DNA of 8,595 nucleotides. Origin: Nitrosomonadaceae bacterium (GTDB lineage: Bacteria; Pseudomonadota; Gammaproteobacteria; Burkholderiales; Usitatibacteraceae). The translations under genes were made by a program, and so were the position numbers. The notes below the pieces were generated by a model. It saw only the letters and a list, made by a program, of their open reading frames with translations, did no database searches and was not told the DNA's origin. The stretch covers positions 1 through 8,595 of the forward strand of contig JAJTHU010000183.1 in NCBI GenBank assembly GCA_021300055.1, given 5' to 3'. Positions 1 to 6,277 of this stretch are shown here, in pieces; the first letter of the stretch is position 1, and the number at the start of each line of letters is the position of its first letter.

Positions 1-1
1 G

Positions 2-637
2 AATCGCTATCTCTCGCTGATGGCGCTGCTCTATGACATCCTCGCGAAAGTGCGTAAGGAAGGCATGATGTCTGTCGAAGCGGACGTTGAGACGCCTGAG
101 CAGAGCCCGATCTTTGCTAAGTATCCAGAGATCCTTGCAGACCATCATTTGGTTGAGTTCATTACCGATTACCTGCGCCTGATGGTATCGGGCAACATGA
201 ATCCGCTCGAGATCGAGACGTTGATGGATCAGGAGATTGAAACCCACCACGCAGAGGGGCACGTCCCTGCTTCAGCAATTCAAAAAGTTGCGGACGGATT
301 GCCGGCCTTCGGCATCGTCGCAGCGGTGATGGGTGTTGTGAACGTGATGGGCTCGGTCGGTGAGCCGCCCGCAATCCTCGGCGCGAAGATTGGTGCCGCC
401 CTAGTTGGAACGTTCGTCGGCATTCTGTTGGCTTATGGCTTCGTAGGCCCACTCTCTGGTCTGCTTGAGCAGAAACTGGAAGAGGGTACCAAAGAGTTGC
501 AGTGCGTTAAAGTCACGTTGCTGGCAAGTCTTCAGGGATATGCGCCACAGTTGGCCGTCGAGTTTGGTCGCAAAGTGCTGTTCTCGACAGAGCGTCCAAG
601 CTTCGCTGAGCTTGAGAAGCATGTGAAGCGCAAGTAG
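2..637 (+). CDS. motA: Flagellar motor stator protein MotA (5' end outside window)
   Basis: MotA forms, with MotB, the inner-membrane proton channel that drives flagellar rotation; its cytoplasmic loop pushes on FliG. The reading frame is open to the left edge, so the ATG at 20 is an internal methionine and the gene starts upstream. About 211 residues are visible. They align without gaps to E. coli MotA with an offset of 78 counted from the ATG at 20, so roughly the first 72 residues are missing. Visible landmarks are the loop Arg and Glu that contact FliG (residues 12 and 20 from that ATG, equivalent to R90 and E98) and the two conserved prolines in DGLPAFGIVAAVMG (95, equivalent to P173) and YGFVGPLS (144, equivalent to P222). 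The third and fourth membrane helices cover about residues 93-147. The C-terminus EFGRKVLFSTERPSF is typical. The stop lies 2 bases before motB. The identification is very secure. Confidence 0.97.
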   Translation, partial: NRYLSLMALLYDILAKVRKEGMMSVEADVETPEQSPIFAKYPEILADHHLVEFITDYLRLMVSGNMNPLEIETLMDQEIETHHAEGHVPASAIQKVADGLPAFGIVAAVMGVVNVMGSVGEPPAILGAKIGAALVGTFVGILLAYGFVGPLSGLLEQKLEEGTKELQCVKVTLLASLQGYAPQLAVEFGRKVLFSTERPSFAELEKHVKRK

Positions 638-639
638 TC

Positions 640-1653
640 ATGGCTGGAAAAGACAATAAGCCGCCGCTGATCGTCATCAAGCGGATCAAAAAGGGCGGGC
701 ATGCCCACCATGGCGGCGCTTGGAAGATTGCCTACGCAGACTTCGTGACTGCGATGATGGCGTTTTTCCTGCTCATGTGGCTCCTTGGATCAACTTCGCA
801 AGGTGACCTCAAAGGCATCTCCGATTATTTCAACGCGCCGCTTAAGGTGGCGATGCTCGGGGGGCGCGGCGCTGGGGACGCATCCTCACTCATACAAGGC
901 GGCGGCACCGACCTTACCCGCCGCGATGGTCAGGTCAAGAGTGGCGATACCGAAGCCCAGGACTCCAAACGTGCGGCACGCATGGCACGACAGGAGGCTA
1001 AACGTATTGAGGCGCAACGTCTCGCCGCTCTCAAGGCCAAGGTCGAATCCGCGCTGTCGACCAACCCGAAGCTGTCAGAAGTTCAGCGTCAGGTGCGACT
1101 GGATCTGACGCCGGACGGGTTACGCATTCAGATTGTCGATGACCTCAATCGACCCATGTTCGACCTCGGTTCAACGGTGGTGAAACCCTATATGCGCGAG
1201 TTGCTGCAAAACATCGGGTCTATTCTCCGGGAGATCGAGGCCAAGGTAACTCTGTCTGGACATACCGACAACAAGCAGTTTGCTAATGCGCGCGTCGGCT
1301 ACTCAAACTGGGAACTCTCGGCCGACCGGGCGAACGCATCCCGGCGGGAGCTGCTTGCCGGCGGAATGGCTGAGACGCAAGTATTTAGGGTCGTTGGGTT
1401 GGCTGCGAGCGTGCCCTTCGATGCGAACGATCCAGCGGCGCCAATCAACCGTCGCATTAGCATCATCGTCATGAACAAGCAAGCCGAAGAGCGCCTGCTC
1501 AAAGGCGGCGGCTCGATTGAGGCATCTGACGAGGAGGAGTTCCGTGAGGCCATCACCGCCAATGGCAAGCCGGTTGCGCTTGCGACCAATCCAGTGGCGC
1601 CGGCGCTCAGGGTGGTGCCTACTGGATCGACGCCGATTGATACCCTTAAGTAA
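640..1653 (+). CDS. motB: Flagellar motor stator protein MotB
   Basis: MotB anchors the stator to peptidoglycan and carries the proton-binding aspartate of the channel. The protein has 337 residues. A short basic N-terminus (KRIKKGG) precedes one membrane helix at about residues 30-50, and Asp34 in WKIAYADFVTAMM is the equivalent of the proton-accepting D32 of E. coli. A plug/linker segment follows, then a charged linker (about 95-140, rich in Lys, Arg, Glu and Ala). The OmpA-like peptidoglycan-binding domain covers about residues 150-280, with SGHTD (206-210), SADRAN (227-232) and NRRI (270-273). The C-terminal tail (about 285-337) looks disordered. The ATG sits 2 bases after the motA stop, so the pair is probably translationally coupled. 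The last codons overlap the candidate promoter for cheY. Length and domain order are normal for the family. Confidence 0.97.
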   Translation: MAGKDNKPPLIVIKRIKKGGHAHHGGAWKIAYADFVTAMMAFFLLMWLLGSTSQGDLKGISDYFNAPLKVAMLGGRGAGDASSLIQGGGTDLTRRDGQVKSGDTEAQDSKRAARMARQEAKRIEAQRLAALKAKVESALSTNPKLSEVQRQVRLDLTPDGLRIQIVDDLNRPMFDLGSTVVKPYMRELLQNIGSILREIEAKVTLSGHTDNKQFANARVGYSNWELSADRANASRRELLAGGMAETQVFRVVGLAASVPFDANDPAAPINRRISIIVMNKQAEERLLKGGGSIEASDEEEFREAITANGKPVALATNPVAPALRVVPTGSTPIDTLK

Positions 1654-1675
1654 TGCCAACTTCTGCCGATTGATA
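1632..1675 (+). repeat. Pair of 11-bp direct repeats, GCCGATTGATA
   Basis: The 11-mer GCCGATTGATA occurs at 1632-1642 and again, identically, at 1665-1675, exactly 33 bases (about three helical turns) apart. The first copy lies in the last codons of motB. The second lies just after its stop and coincides with the proposed -10 element of the cheY promoter. Only the second copy has a matching -35 element at the right distance. The repeat is seen directly; whether it is functional or coincidental is unknown. Confidence 0.5.
1645..1672 (+). promoter_or_regulatory. Candidate sigma-28 (FliA) promoter for cheY-cheZ
   Basis: The flagellar sigma-28 consensus is about CTAAAGT, then a spacer that leaves 15 bases between TAAA and GCCG, then GCCGATAA. 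Here CTTAAGT (1645-1651) differs at one position, 1650-1664 gives the exact 15-base spacing, and GCCGATTG (1665-1672) matches six of eight positions. A transcript would start near 1680, leaving a short leader with the cheY ribosome site (AGGAG, 1692-1696). The -35 element overlaps the last codons and stop of motB. Chemotaxis genes are classic late (class III) sigma-28 targets, which fits. The match is by eye against a remembered consensus. Confidence 0.62.
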
Positions 1676-1701
1676 GACAAAGACTTCTCACAGGAGAAAA
1701 C

Positions 1702-2106
1702 ATGAGCCAACCCCCGGACCTGAAATTCCTCATCGTGGACGACTTCTCGACCATGCGAAGAATCGTGCGTAACTTGCTTAAAGAGATTGGCTACGGTAAC
1801 GCGGATGAGGCCGAAGACGGTGTAGCTGCGCTGGCTAAGCTTAAAGGCGGCGGCTTTGACTTCGTCATTTCGGATATCAACATGCCGAACATGAACGGCT
1901 TTGAGCTATTGGCGCAAATTCGTGCCGAGCCGTCCCTGAAATCGCTGCCAGTTCTGATGGTGACGGCCGAGGCTAAGAAGGAGGATATCGTCACGGCCGC
2001 GCAGGCCGGTGCCTCAGGCTATATCGTCAAGCCCTTCACGAAAGCGACTCTCGAAGAGAAGCTAGTGAAGATCGTACAAAGAATGCAGCAGCCACAACCG
2101 GCCTAG
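1702..2106 (+). CDS. cheY: Chemotaxis response regulator CheY
   Basis: CheY is the single-domain response regulator that receives phosphate from CheA and, as CheY-P, binds FliM/FliN to change the direction of rotation. The protein has 134 residues and follows E. coli CheY closely throughout. The acidic pair is Asp13/Asp14, the phosphoacceptor is Asp58 (in VISDINMPNMNG), the switch residues are Thr88 and Tyr107, and the active-site lysine is Lys110 (VKPF). Each is shifted by one from E. coli numbering. The residue after the phosphoacceptor is Ile rather than the Trp of E. coli. AGGAG at 1692-1696, 5 bases before the ATG, fixes the start. cheZ starts 8 bases downstream, placing the kinase output and its phosphatase in one transcript. 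No cheA, cheW, cheR or cheB is in the window, so those must lie elsewhere. Confidence 0.98.
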   Translation: MSQPPDLKFLIVDDFSTMRRIVRNLLKEIGYGNADEAEDGVAALAKLKGGGFDFVISDINMPNMNGFELLAQIRAEPSLKSLPVLMVTAEAKKEDIVTAAQAGASGYIVKPFTKATLEEKLVKIVQRMQQPQPA

Positions 2107-2114
2107 GGGGAGCT

Positions 2115-2864
2115 ATGCAACTTCAGGCGGAACAAACACAAAACGATTGCAGCCTTGATGACCTGTTTGAAGCGGCATCGCAGGCGGCAGCCGAGCGCCC
2201 AACCTCGGCCCCGAGTCGTCCAGCAGCTGGCGACGCAACTGGTAGCGCTGGCGCCGGGCTCTCACAGGCAGAGGTGGATGCGTTTGATGTTTTCCAACGA
2301 ATTGGCACGATCACGCGCAAGCTTCACGACGCCCTGCAGCAACTGGGGTACGACAAGGAGATTCAATCTGCAGTCGGTTCACTTCCTGATGCGCGAACCC
2401 GCCTCGACTACATCGCTCGGTTGACGGGTGACGCTGCGGAGAAAGTCCTGAACGAGGTCGACCAGGCTGTGGTAGATCACGATCAAGTCGAGGGTTCCAT
2501 CGGAAAGCTGGATTCACTCCTCAAAGACGGCAAGCTGAGCGCGGCCGAGAAGGATCAAGCGGTCGCGGCCTTCCTTGAGGAGCTACGCGCAATGCAGACG
2601 CGTCAACGCGAGCACCTTACGCAGATCATGATGGCGCAGGATTTCCACGATCTGACCGGCCAAGTCGTCAGAAAGATCGTTGATGTAGCGTCAAACCTCG
2701 AAGGGCAACTGGTCAAGTTGCTTTTGGACGCCACGCCGCCGGAAAAGCGCAACCGCGCAGATTCGTCCTGGCTCAATGGCCCGGTGGTCGATGCGGCAGG
2801 TCGGACCGACGTCGTTACGAACCAGGCCCAAGTTGACGATCTGCTGGAGTCGCTAGGGTTCTAG
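2115..2864 (+). CDS. cheZ: CheY-P phosphatase CheZ
   Basis: CheZ speeds dephosphorylation of CheY-P and so ends the tumble/reversal signal. The protein has 249 residues against 214 in E. coli; the extra length is mostly an Ala/Pro/Ser-rich N-terminal stretch (about residues 22-50) that looks disordered. The four-helix-bundle core starts near residue 57. The active-site segment MMAQDFHDLTGQ carries Asp179 and Gln183, equivalent to E. coli D143 and Q147; Gln183 is the residue that positions the attacking water. The last residues, QVDDLLESLGF (239-249), are the C-terminal helix that docks on CheY-P. A G-rich ribosome site (AGGGGGAG, 2105-2112) overlaps the cheY stop and lies close to the ATG. 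A strong terminator about 95 bases downstream ends the transcript. Confidence 0.97.
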   Translation: MQLQAEQTQNDCSLDDLFEAASQAAAERPTSAPSRPAAGDATGSAGAGLSQAEVDAFDVFQRIGTITRKLHDALQQLGYDKEIQSAVGSLPDARTRLDYIARLTGDAAEKVLNEVDQAVVDHDQVEGSIGKLDSLLKDGKLSAAEKDQAVAAFLEELRAMQTRQREHLTQIMMAQDFHDLTGQVVRKIVDVASNLEGQLVKLLLDATPPEKRNRADSSWLNGPVVDAAGRTDVVTNQAQVDDLLESLGF

Positions 2865-2934
2865 GCGACGCGCCTACTTTTCTCGGCGCGCATTGAACGG
2901 GGCAGGGAACCGAGCGAGGAATTGCAGGCTTTGG

Positions 2935-2977
2935 CGCGGGGGAAATAGCGGATGAATACGGCGGTTTTTGGAGCTTA
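2935..2977 (+). promoter_or_regulatory. Candidate FlhDC activator box upstream of flhB
   Basis: The enteric FlhD4C2 site is two inverted 17-bp half-sites of the form TNAA(C/T)G(C/G)N3AAATA(A/G)CG, separated by 10-11 bases. AAATAGCG at 2943-2950 is a perfect core, preceded at the right spacing by CGG (2937-2939), which fits YGS; the outer TNAA part does not match. After 11 bases, CGGTTTTT (2962-2969) matches six of eight positions of the inverted core, followed by a partial GC.T at 2973-2976. By my count about 20 of 28 defined positions fit, with the first half much stronger. It sits at about -73 to -31 from the proposed flhB start, where class II activator sites lie. The call is by eye from a remembered consensus. 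Confidence 0.5.
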
Positions 2978-2995
2978 GCCAAAAGCCGCCTTTTT
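2960..2995 (+). terminator. Rho-independent terminator after cheZ
   Basis: GGCGGTTTTTGG (2960-2971) pairs with CCAAAAGCCGCC (2979-2990) to give a 12-bp stem whose only non-Watson-Crick pair is a G-U (2965 with 2985). The loop is 7 bases (2972-2978). Five T residues (2991-2995) follow directly. There is no T-tract on the opposite strand, so it should act only in the forward direction, ending the cheYZ (and any motAB read-through) transcript before flhB. It overlaps the candidate FlhDC box and abuts the proposed flhB -10 box. Confidence 0.88.
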
Positions 2996-3001
2996 CATAA
3001 T
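2996..3001 (+). promoter_or_regulatory. Candidate -10 box of the flhB operon promoter
   Basis: CATAAT differs from the sigma-70 -10 consensus at one base. It begins directly after the terminator T-tract. No -35 hexamer is recognisable 16-18 bases upstream (the region reads about AGCTTAGC), which is usual for activator-dependent class II flagellar promoters. The start of transcription would be near 3008, giving a leader of only about 20 bases. Because the terminator would stop transcripts arriving from upstream, a promoter for flhB is expected in this short space. Confidence 0.55.
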
Positions 3002-3028
3002 GGGTGTCATCAATAAGTGTTGACACCC
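3002..3028. repeat. Perfect 8-bp inverted repeat next to the flhB start
   Basis: GGGTGTCA (3002-3009) and TGACACCC (3021-3028) are exact reverse complements around an 11-base spacer. The element begins immediately after the proposed -10 box and ends one base before the flhB ATG. With a transcript start near 3008 the left arm would be mostly absent from the RNA, so a DNA operator for a dimeric regulator is more likely than an RNA hairpin. In a read-through transcript it could fold and hide the start region. No T-tract follows, so it is not a terminator. Confidence 0.6.
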
Positions 3029-3029
3029 C

Positions 3030-4178
3030 ATGTCCCAAGCCGATCAGGATCAGCAGGATAAACAGCTACCCGCGAGTGAGCAGCGAATTCGCAAAGCTCG
3101 CGAAGAAGGCCAAGTTCCGCGTTCGCGCGAACTGGTTAGCGGCGCTATTCTGATTGGCGGGTTCTTGCTCGTCACCATGGCGGGCGCTGAGGGGATGCAT
3201 CACCTCACACAAGTCGTGTCATCGGGCCTTCATATTGCCCCCGAGGTCGCGCGAGATCCTACGCTCGCTGGCACACACGTGTCGAATCTAGTGGTTCACG
3301 CACTCTATGTGGTGTTGCCAATCGGCTTACTCTGTGCCTTTGCAGGCATCGGTGGCAGCCTCGCAGTAGGCGGCTGGAACATGGCACCCAATTCACTCGC
3401 GCCTCGCTTCAATCGGATTGACCCATTGAGCGGCTTTGGCCGTATGTTGTCGGCCCAGGGGCTCGCCGAAAGTGCGAAGCTCATCTTCATCGTATTCGCG
3501 CTGGCCGTGATAGCGGCAATTGCGCTCTGGTCAAGCCGGGAGGAGATTGCCTCGCTCGCCGACATGCCGCTGCAGCAGTCGCTGGGGACGGCGTGGGGCA
3601 GAGTATCGGCACTGATCGTAGCCATGCTGCTGGCATTGGGCCTGCTCGCGGCGTTGGATGTTCCGTTACAACTCTGGCGCAATGCGCGACAGCTGCGTAT
3701 GAGCATCGACGAAGTTCGTCGGGAGCAGAAGGAAAGCGACGGCGATCCGCACCTGCGTGGCAAGATTCGCGCACAGCAGCGACGCATGGCGTTTGGTCAG
3801 ATGCTTGCTAAGGTGCCGATGGCAGATGTCGTCATCACCAACCCGACGCACTATGCCGTCGCGCTCAGCTATACCGAGGACTCAAACAGCGCACCGCGCG
3901 TCGTCGCAAAAGGCGCGGATCTTATCGCTCAGCGCATCCGCGAGATTGCCGCTGAGAACGGGGTGCCGCTCCTAGAAGCACCGCCATTGGCACGTGCGCT
4001 TTACCGCCACACCGAGCTTGACGCGGAAGTGCCGAGTGCTCTTTATCGCGCTGTGGCTCAAGTCTTGGCTTATGTGTTCCAACTCAAGCGCGCGCGTCAG
4101 CTTCCCAACGCAGTTGAGCCTGAACTGCTGCAGGTCGAGGTACCAGATGGACTCGATCCAGGTGAGGGTCGCGCATGA
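3030..4178 (+). CDS. flhB: Flagellar type III export gate protein FlhB
   Basis: FlhB is the inner-membrane export component that switches substrate class from rod/hook to filament proteins. The protein has 382 residues, normal for the family. The N-terminus carries the conserved KAREEGQVPRSREL (22-35). Four hydrophobic segments lie at about 36-52, 86-112, 147-168 and 191-211. The linker VRREQKESDGDPHLRGKI (229-246) leads into the cytoplasmic domain, where NPTH (271-274) is the self-cleavage site (cut between Asn and Pro). The start is fixed by an in-frame stop at 3021-3023, with ATG 3030 the only sensible start after it, yet no Shine-Dalgarno sequence is visible: the region is taken up by the right arm of an inverted repeat. 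The 3' end overlaps flhA by four bases (ATGA). Confidence 0.97.
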   Translation: MSQADQDQQDKQLPASEQRIRKAREEGQVPRSRELVSGAILIGGFLLVTMAGAEGMHHLTQVVSSGLHIAPEVARDPTLAGTHVSNLVVHALYVVLPIGLLCAFAGIGGSLAVGGWNMAPNSLAPRFNRIDPLSGFGRMLSAQGLAESAKLIFIVFALAVIAAIALWSSREEIASLADMPLQQSLGTAWGRVSALIVAMLLALGLLAALDVPLQLWRNARQLRMSIDEVRREQKESDGDPHLRGKIRAQQRRMAFGQMLAKVPMADVVITNPTHYAVALSYTEDSNSAPRVVAKGADLIAQRIREIAAENGVPLLEAPPLARALYRHTELDAEVPSALYRAVAQVLAYVFQLKRARQLPNAVEPELLQVEVPDGLDPGEGRA

Positions 4179-6277
4179 ATCTAGCTATTCAACAGTCGTT
4201 CGCTAGACTCGGCATAGAGCGCTTGCCGCTACAGGCGCTTGCGATCCCCGTATTTGCCATCGCCATCTTGGCGATGATGATGCTGCCATTACCAGCTTGG
4301 ATGCTGGACGTGTTGTTCACGTTCAACATCGCGCTTTCGCTGGTCGTACTGATGGTTGCCGCATATACCAAGCGTGCACTTGACGTCGCGGTATTCCCGA
4401 TCATCCTGCTGTTGACGACATTGATGCGCCTATCGCTCAACGTCGCTTCGACGCGCGTCGTGTTGACTGATGGTCACACGGGTACTGCGGCCGCGGGAAA
4501 GGTCATCGAGTCGTTCGGCCATGTGATGATCGGTGGCAACTTCGCTGTCGGCATCATCTTGTTTGCCATCCTGATGGTTATTAACTTCGTGGTGATCACG
4601 AAGGGCGCCGGTCGCATCGCTGAGGTGTCGGCACGCTTCACGCTCGACGCCTTGCCCGGTAAGCAGATGGCGATTGACGCTGATCTCAATGCGGGAACCA
4701 TCGACCAAGCGCAAGCGCGACTTCGTCGTCGCGAGGTTGCAGAAGAAGCCGACTTCTCCGGCGCCATGGACGGCGCATCGAAATACATTCGTGGCGACGC
4801 TATTGCGGGCATCTTGATTCTGTTCATCACGCTGATTGGCGGCTTGGTTATCGGCATGGCTTGGCACGGCCTCAGCGCGGGCAAGGCGGCGCAAGTCTAT
4901 GTCCTGTTGGCCATCGGCGATGCGCTGGTCGCGCAAATCCCCGCGATGATCATCTCGATCGCTGCGGGTCTCATCGTCACGCGCGTCGGCGGCGCAGAGG
5001 GCGAAGATGTGGGCGGCCAAGTGCTTCGCCAAGTGTTCTCCGTTCCGCGAGCACTTGGGATTACCGCGGGTGTCATGGCGCTTCTCGGCGTCATCCCGGG
5101 AATGCCGCACTTCGTTTTCCTCGCGATGGCGGCTGCGTGCGGCTATGCCGCGTGGTATCTGAATCAGCGCCAAAAGTCTGCGGCAGCTTCATCCATTGCG
5201 GTTGCAACTGTCGAGGCACCAGAAGTATCTACCGAAGCCACTTGGGAAGATGTTCAGCCGATCGACTCTCTTGGCCTCGAGGTTGGGTACCGTCTCATCG
5301 GGCTCGTCGACAAAGCGCAAGATGGTGAGCTGCTTAAACGCATAAAGGCTATTCGCAAAAAATTTGCCCAGGATGTCGGCTTCTTGCCACCGCAAATCCA
5401 CATCAAAGACAACTTAGAGATCAAGCCGTCGACCTATCGTGTGTTGGTCAAAGGCGTCGTGGTCGCGGAAGGCGAAGTCTTCCCTGGGATGTCGATGGCG
5501 ATTAATCCAGGGCACGCCACCCAATCAATTGAGGGCACCGTGGTCCGTGATCCGGCGTTTGGCTTGCCTGCGATTTGGATTGACCAGCGCCAGCGTGAAG
5601 CCGCACAGCTCAGCGGCTACACCGTTGTTGACACGAGCACCGTGGTGGCAACGCATCTTTCGCAGGTCTTCCATACACATGCGGCGCAGTTGCTCGGCCG
5701 CACAGAGACCCTGGCGCTCGTCGAGTACCTGTCCCGCGTAGATGCGAAGCTGATGGAGGACGTTGTGCCCAAGCTGGTCCCAATCGCCGTGTTGCAACGA
5801 GTACTACAGGCTCTGCTCGAAGAAGGCGTACACATTCGTGACATGCACACCATTGTCGAGACGCTGGCATCGACGGCGCCGCGAAGCCTGGATGTTGGAG
5901 AACTCGTTTCTGCATGTCGCGTTGCTTTGGGGCAGTCGATTGTCCAGCAACTATTCGGCCGCGCGGTGCCGCTGCCCGTGATGGCGCTCGACCCTGAAAT
6001 TGAGCGCATGTTGGTGAGCTCGCTAACTGCAGGTGGTTCGAGTGACTTTGCACTTGAGCCTAACCTCGCTGAGTTGCTTTTCCAGAGAACAGCAGACGCA
6101 TGCCAGCGGCATGAAGACCTCGGCCTTCCCTGCGTACTGCTTGTGCCAGACCGAGTGCGCCCGTTGCTGGCTCGCATCCTTAAGCGCGTCGCCCCGCGTC
6201 TTCGAGTCTTGGCTCACGCCGAAATCCCAGATAACAGTTCTATCCGTGTAGAAACCATTGTAGGAGCCGCATCATGA
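4175..6277 (+). CDS. flhA: Flagellar type III export gate protein FlhA
   Basis: FlhA is the nonameric ring of the export gate, coupling proton flow to protein export and docking chaperone-substrate complexes. The protein has 700 residues, close to the 692 of Salmonella. The N-terminal half (about 20-330) holds the membrane helices, with the family motif RLSLNVASTRVVL (85-97), the conserved cytoplasmic loop GRIAEVSARFTLDALPGKQM (146-165) and RGDAIAG with Asp208, the position of the proton-coupling aspartate in Salmonella. A linker at about 330-360 leads to the cytoplasmic domain. Its chaperone-binding dimple residues appear as Asp459, Phe462 (RDPAFGLP) and Thr493. The ATG lies within ATGA shared with the flhB stop; GGTGAGG just upstream serves as ribosome site. 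The stop overlaps flhF by four bases. Confidence 0.98.
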   Translation: MNLAIQQSFARLGIERLPLQALAIPVFAIAILAMMMLPLPAWMLDVLFTFNIALSLVVLMVAAYTKRALDVAVFPIILLLTTLMRLSLNVASTRVVLTDGHTGTAAAGKVIESFGHVMIGGNFAVGIILFAILMVINFVVITKGAGRIAEVSARFTLDALPGKQMAIDADLNAGTIDQAQARLRRREVAEEADFSGAMDGASKYIRGDAIAGILILFITLIGGLVIGMAWHGLSAGKAAQVYVLLAIGDALVAQIPAMIISIAAGLIVTRVGGAEGEDVGGQVLRQVFSVPRALGITAGVMALLGVIPGMPHFVFLAMAAACGYAAWYLNQRQKSAAASSIAVATVEAPEVSTEATWEDVQPIDSLGLEVGYRLIGLVDKAQDGELLKRIKAIRKKFAQDVGFLPPQIHIKDNLEIKPSTYRVLVKGVVVAEGEVFPGMSMAINPGHATQSIEGTVVRDPAFGLPAIWIDQRQREAAQLSGYTVVDTSTVVATHLSQVFHTHAAQLLGRTETLALVEYLSRVDAKLMEDVVPKLVPIAVLQRVLQALLEEGVHIRDMHTIVETLASTAPRSLDVGELVSACRVALGQSIVQQLFGRAVPLPVMALDPEIERMLVSSLTAGGSSDFALEPNLAELLFQRTADACQRHEDLGLPCVLLVPDRVRPLLARILKRVAPRLRVLAHAEIPDNSSIRVETIVGAAS

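Noticed and set aside
20..22. ATG at 20 as the true motA start
   Set aside because: The frame continues upstream to the window edge with MotA-like residues, and starting here would remove the first two membrane helices.
1632..1639. First GCCGATTG copy as a separate sigma-28 promoter
   Set aside because: The position 15 bases upstream (1613-1616, TGGT) has no -35 resemblance, and the copy is explained as motB coding sequence.
2931..2950. Possible sigma-54 promoter (TTGGCGCG with a downstream GC)
   Set aside because: The GG and GC pairs are 13 bases apart rather than the 10 that sigma-54 needs, and the TTGC element is absent.
2865..2960. Riboswitch or structured leader before flhB
   Set aside because: I saw only a weak 5-bp pairing (2882-2886 with 2910-2914) and no match to c-di-GMP or other riboswitch cores; the segment is better read as the cheZ 3' end plus upstream activator DNA.
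3020..3025. TTGACA, a perfect -35 hexamer just before flhB
   Set aside because: A -10 box at the usual distance would fall inside flhB and give a transcript without its start codon; no good -10 is there. The hexamer is part of the inverted repeat.
3039..3046. GCCGATCA resembling a sigma-28 -10 element
   Set aside because: It lies within flhB codons and has no TAAA-like -35 at 15 bases upstream.
4430..5173. Long open frame (247 codons) on the minus strand opposite flhA
   Set aside because: It is fully antisense to an unmistakable flhA, its translation is Arg/Asp/His-rich with no recognisable domain, and it is the usual shadow of a GC-rich gene.
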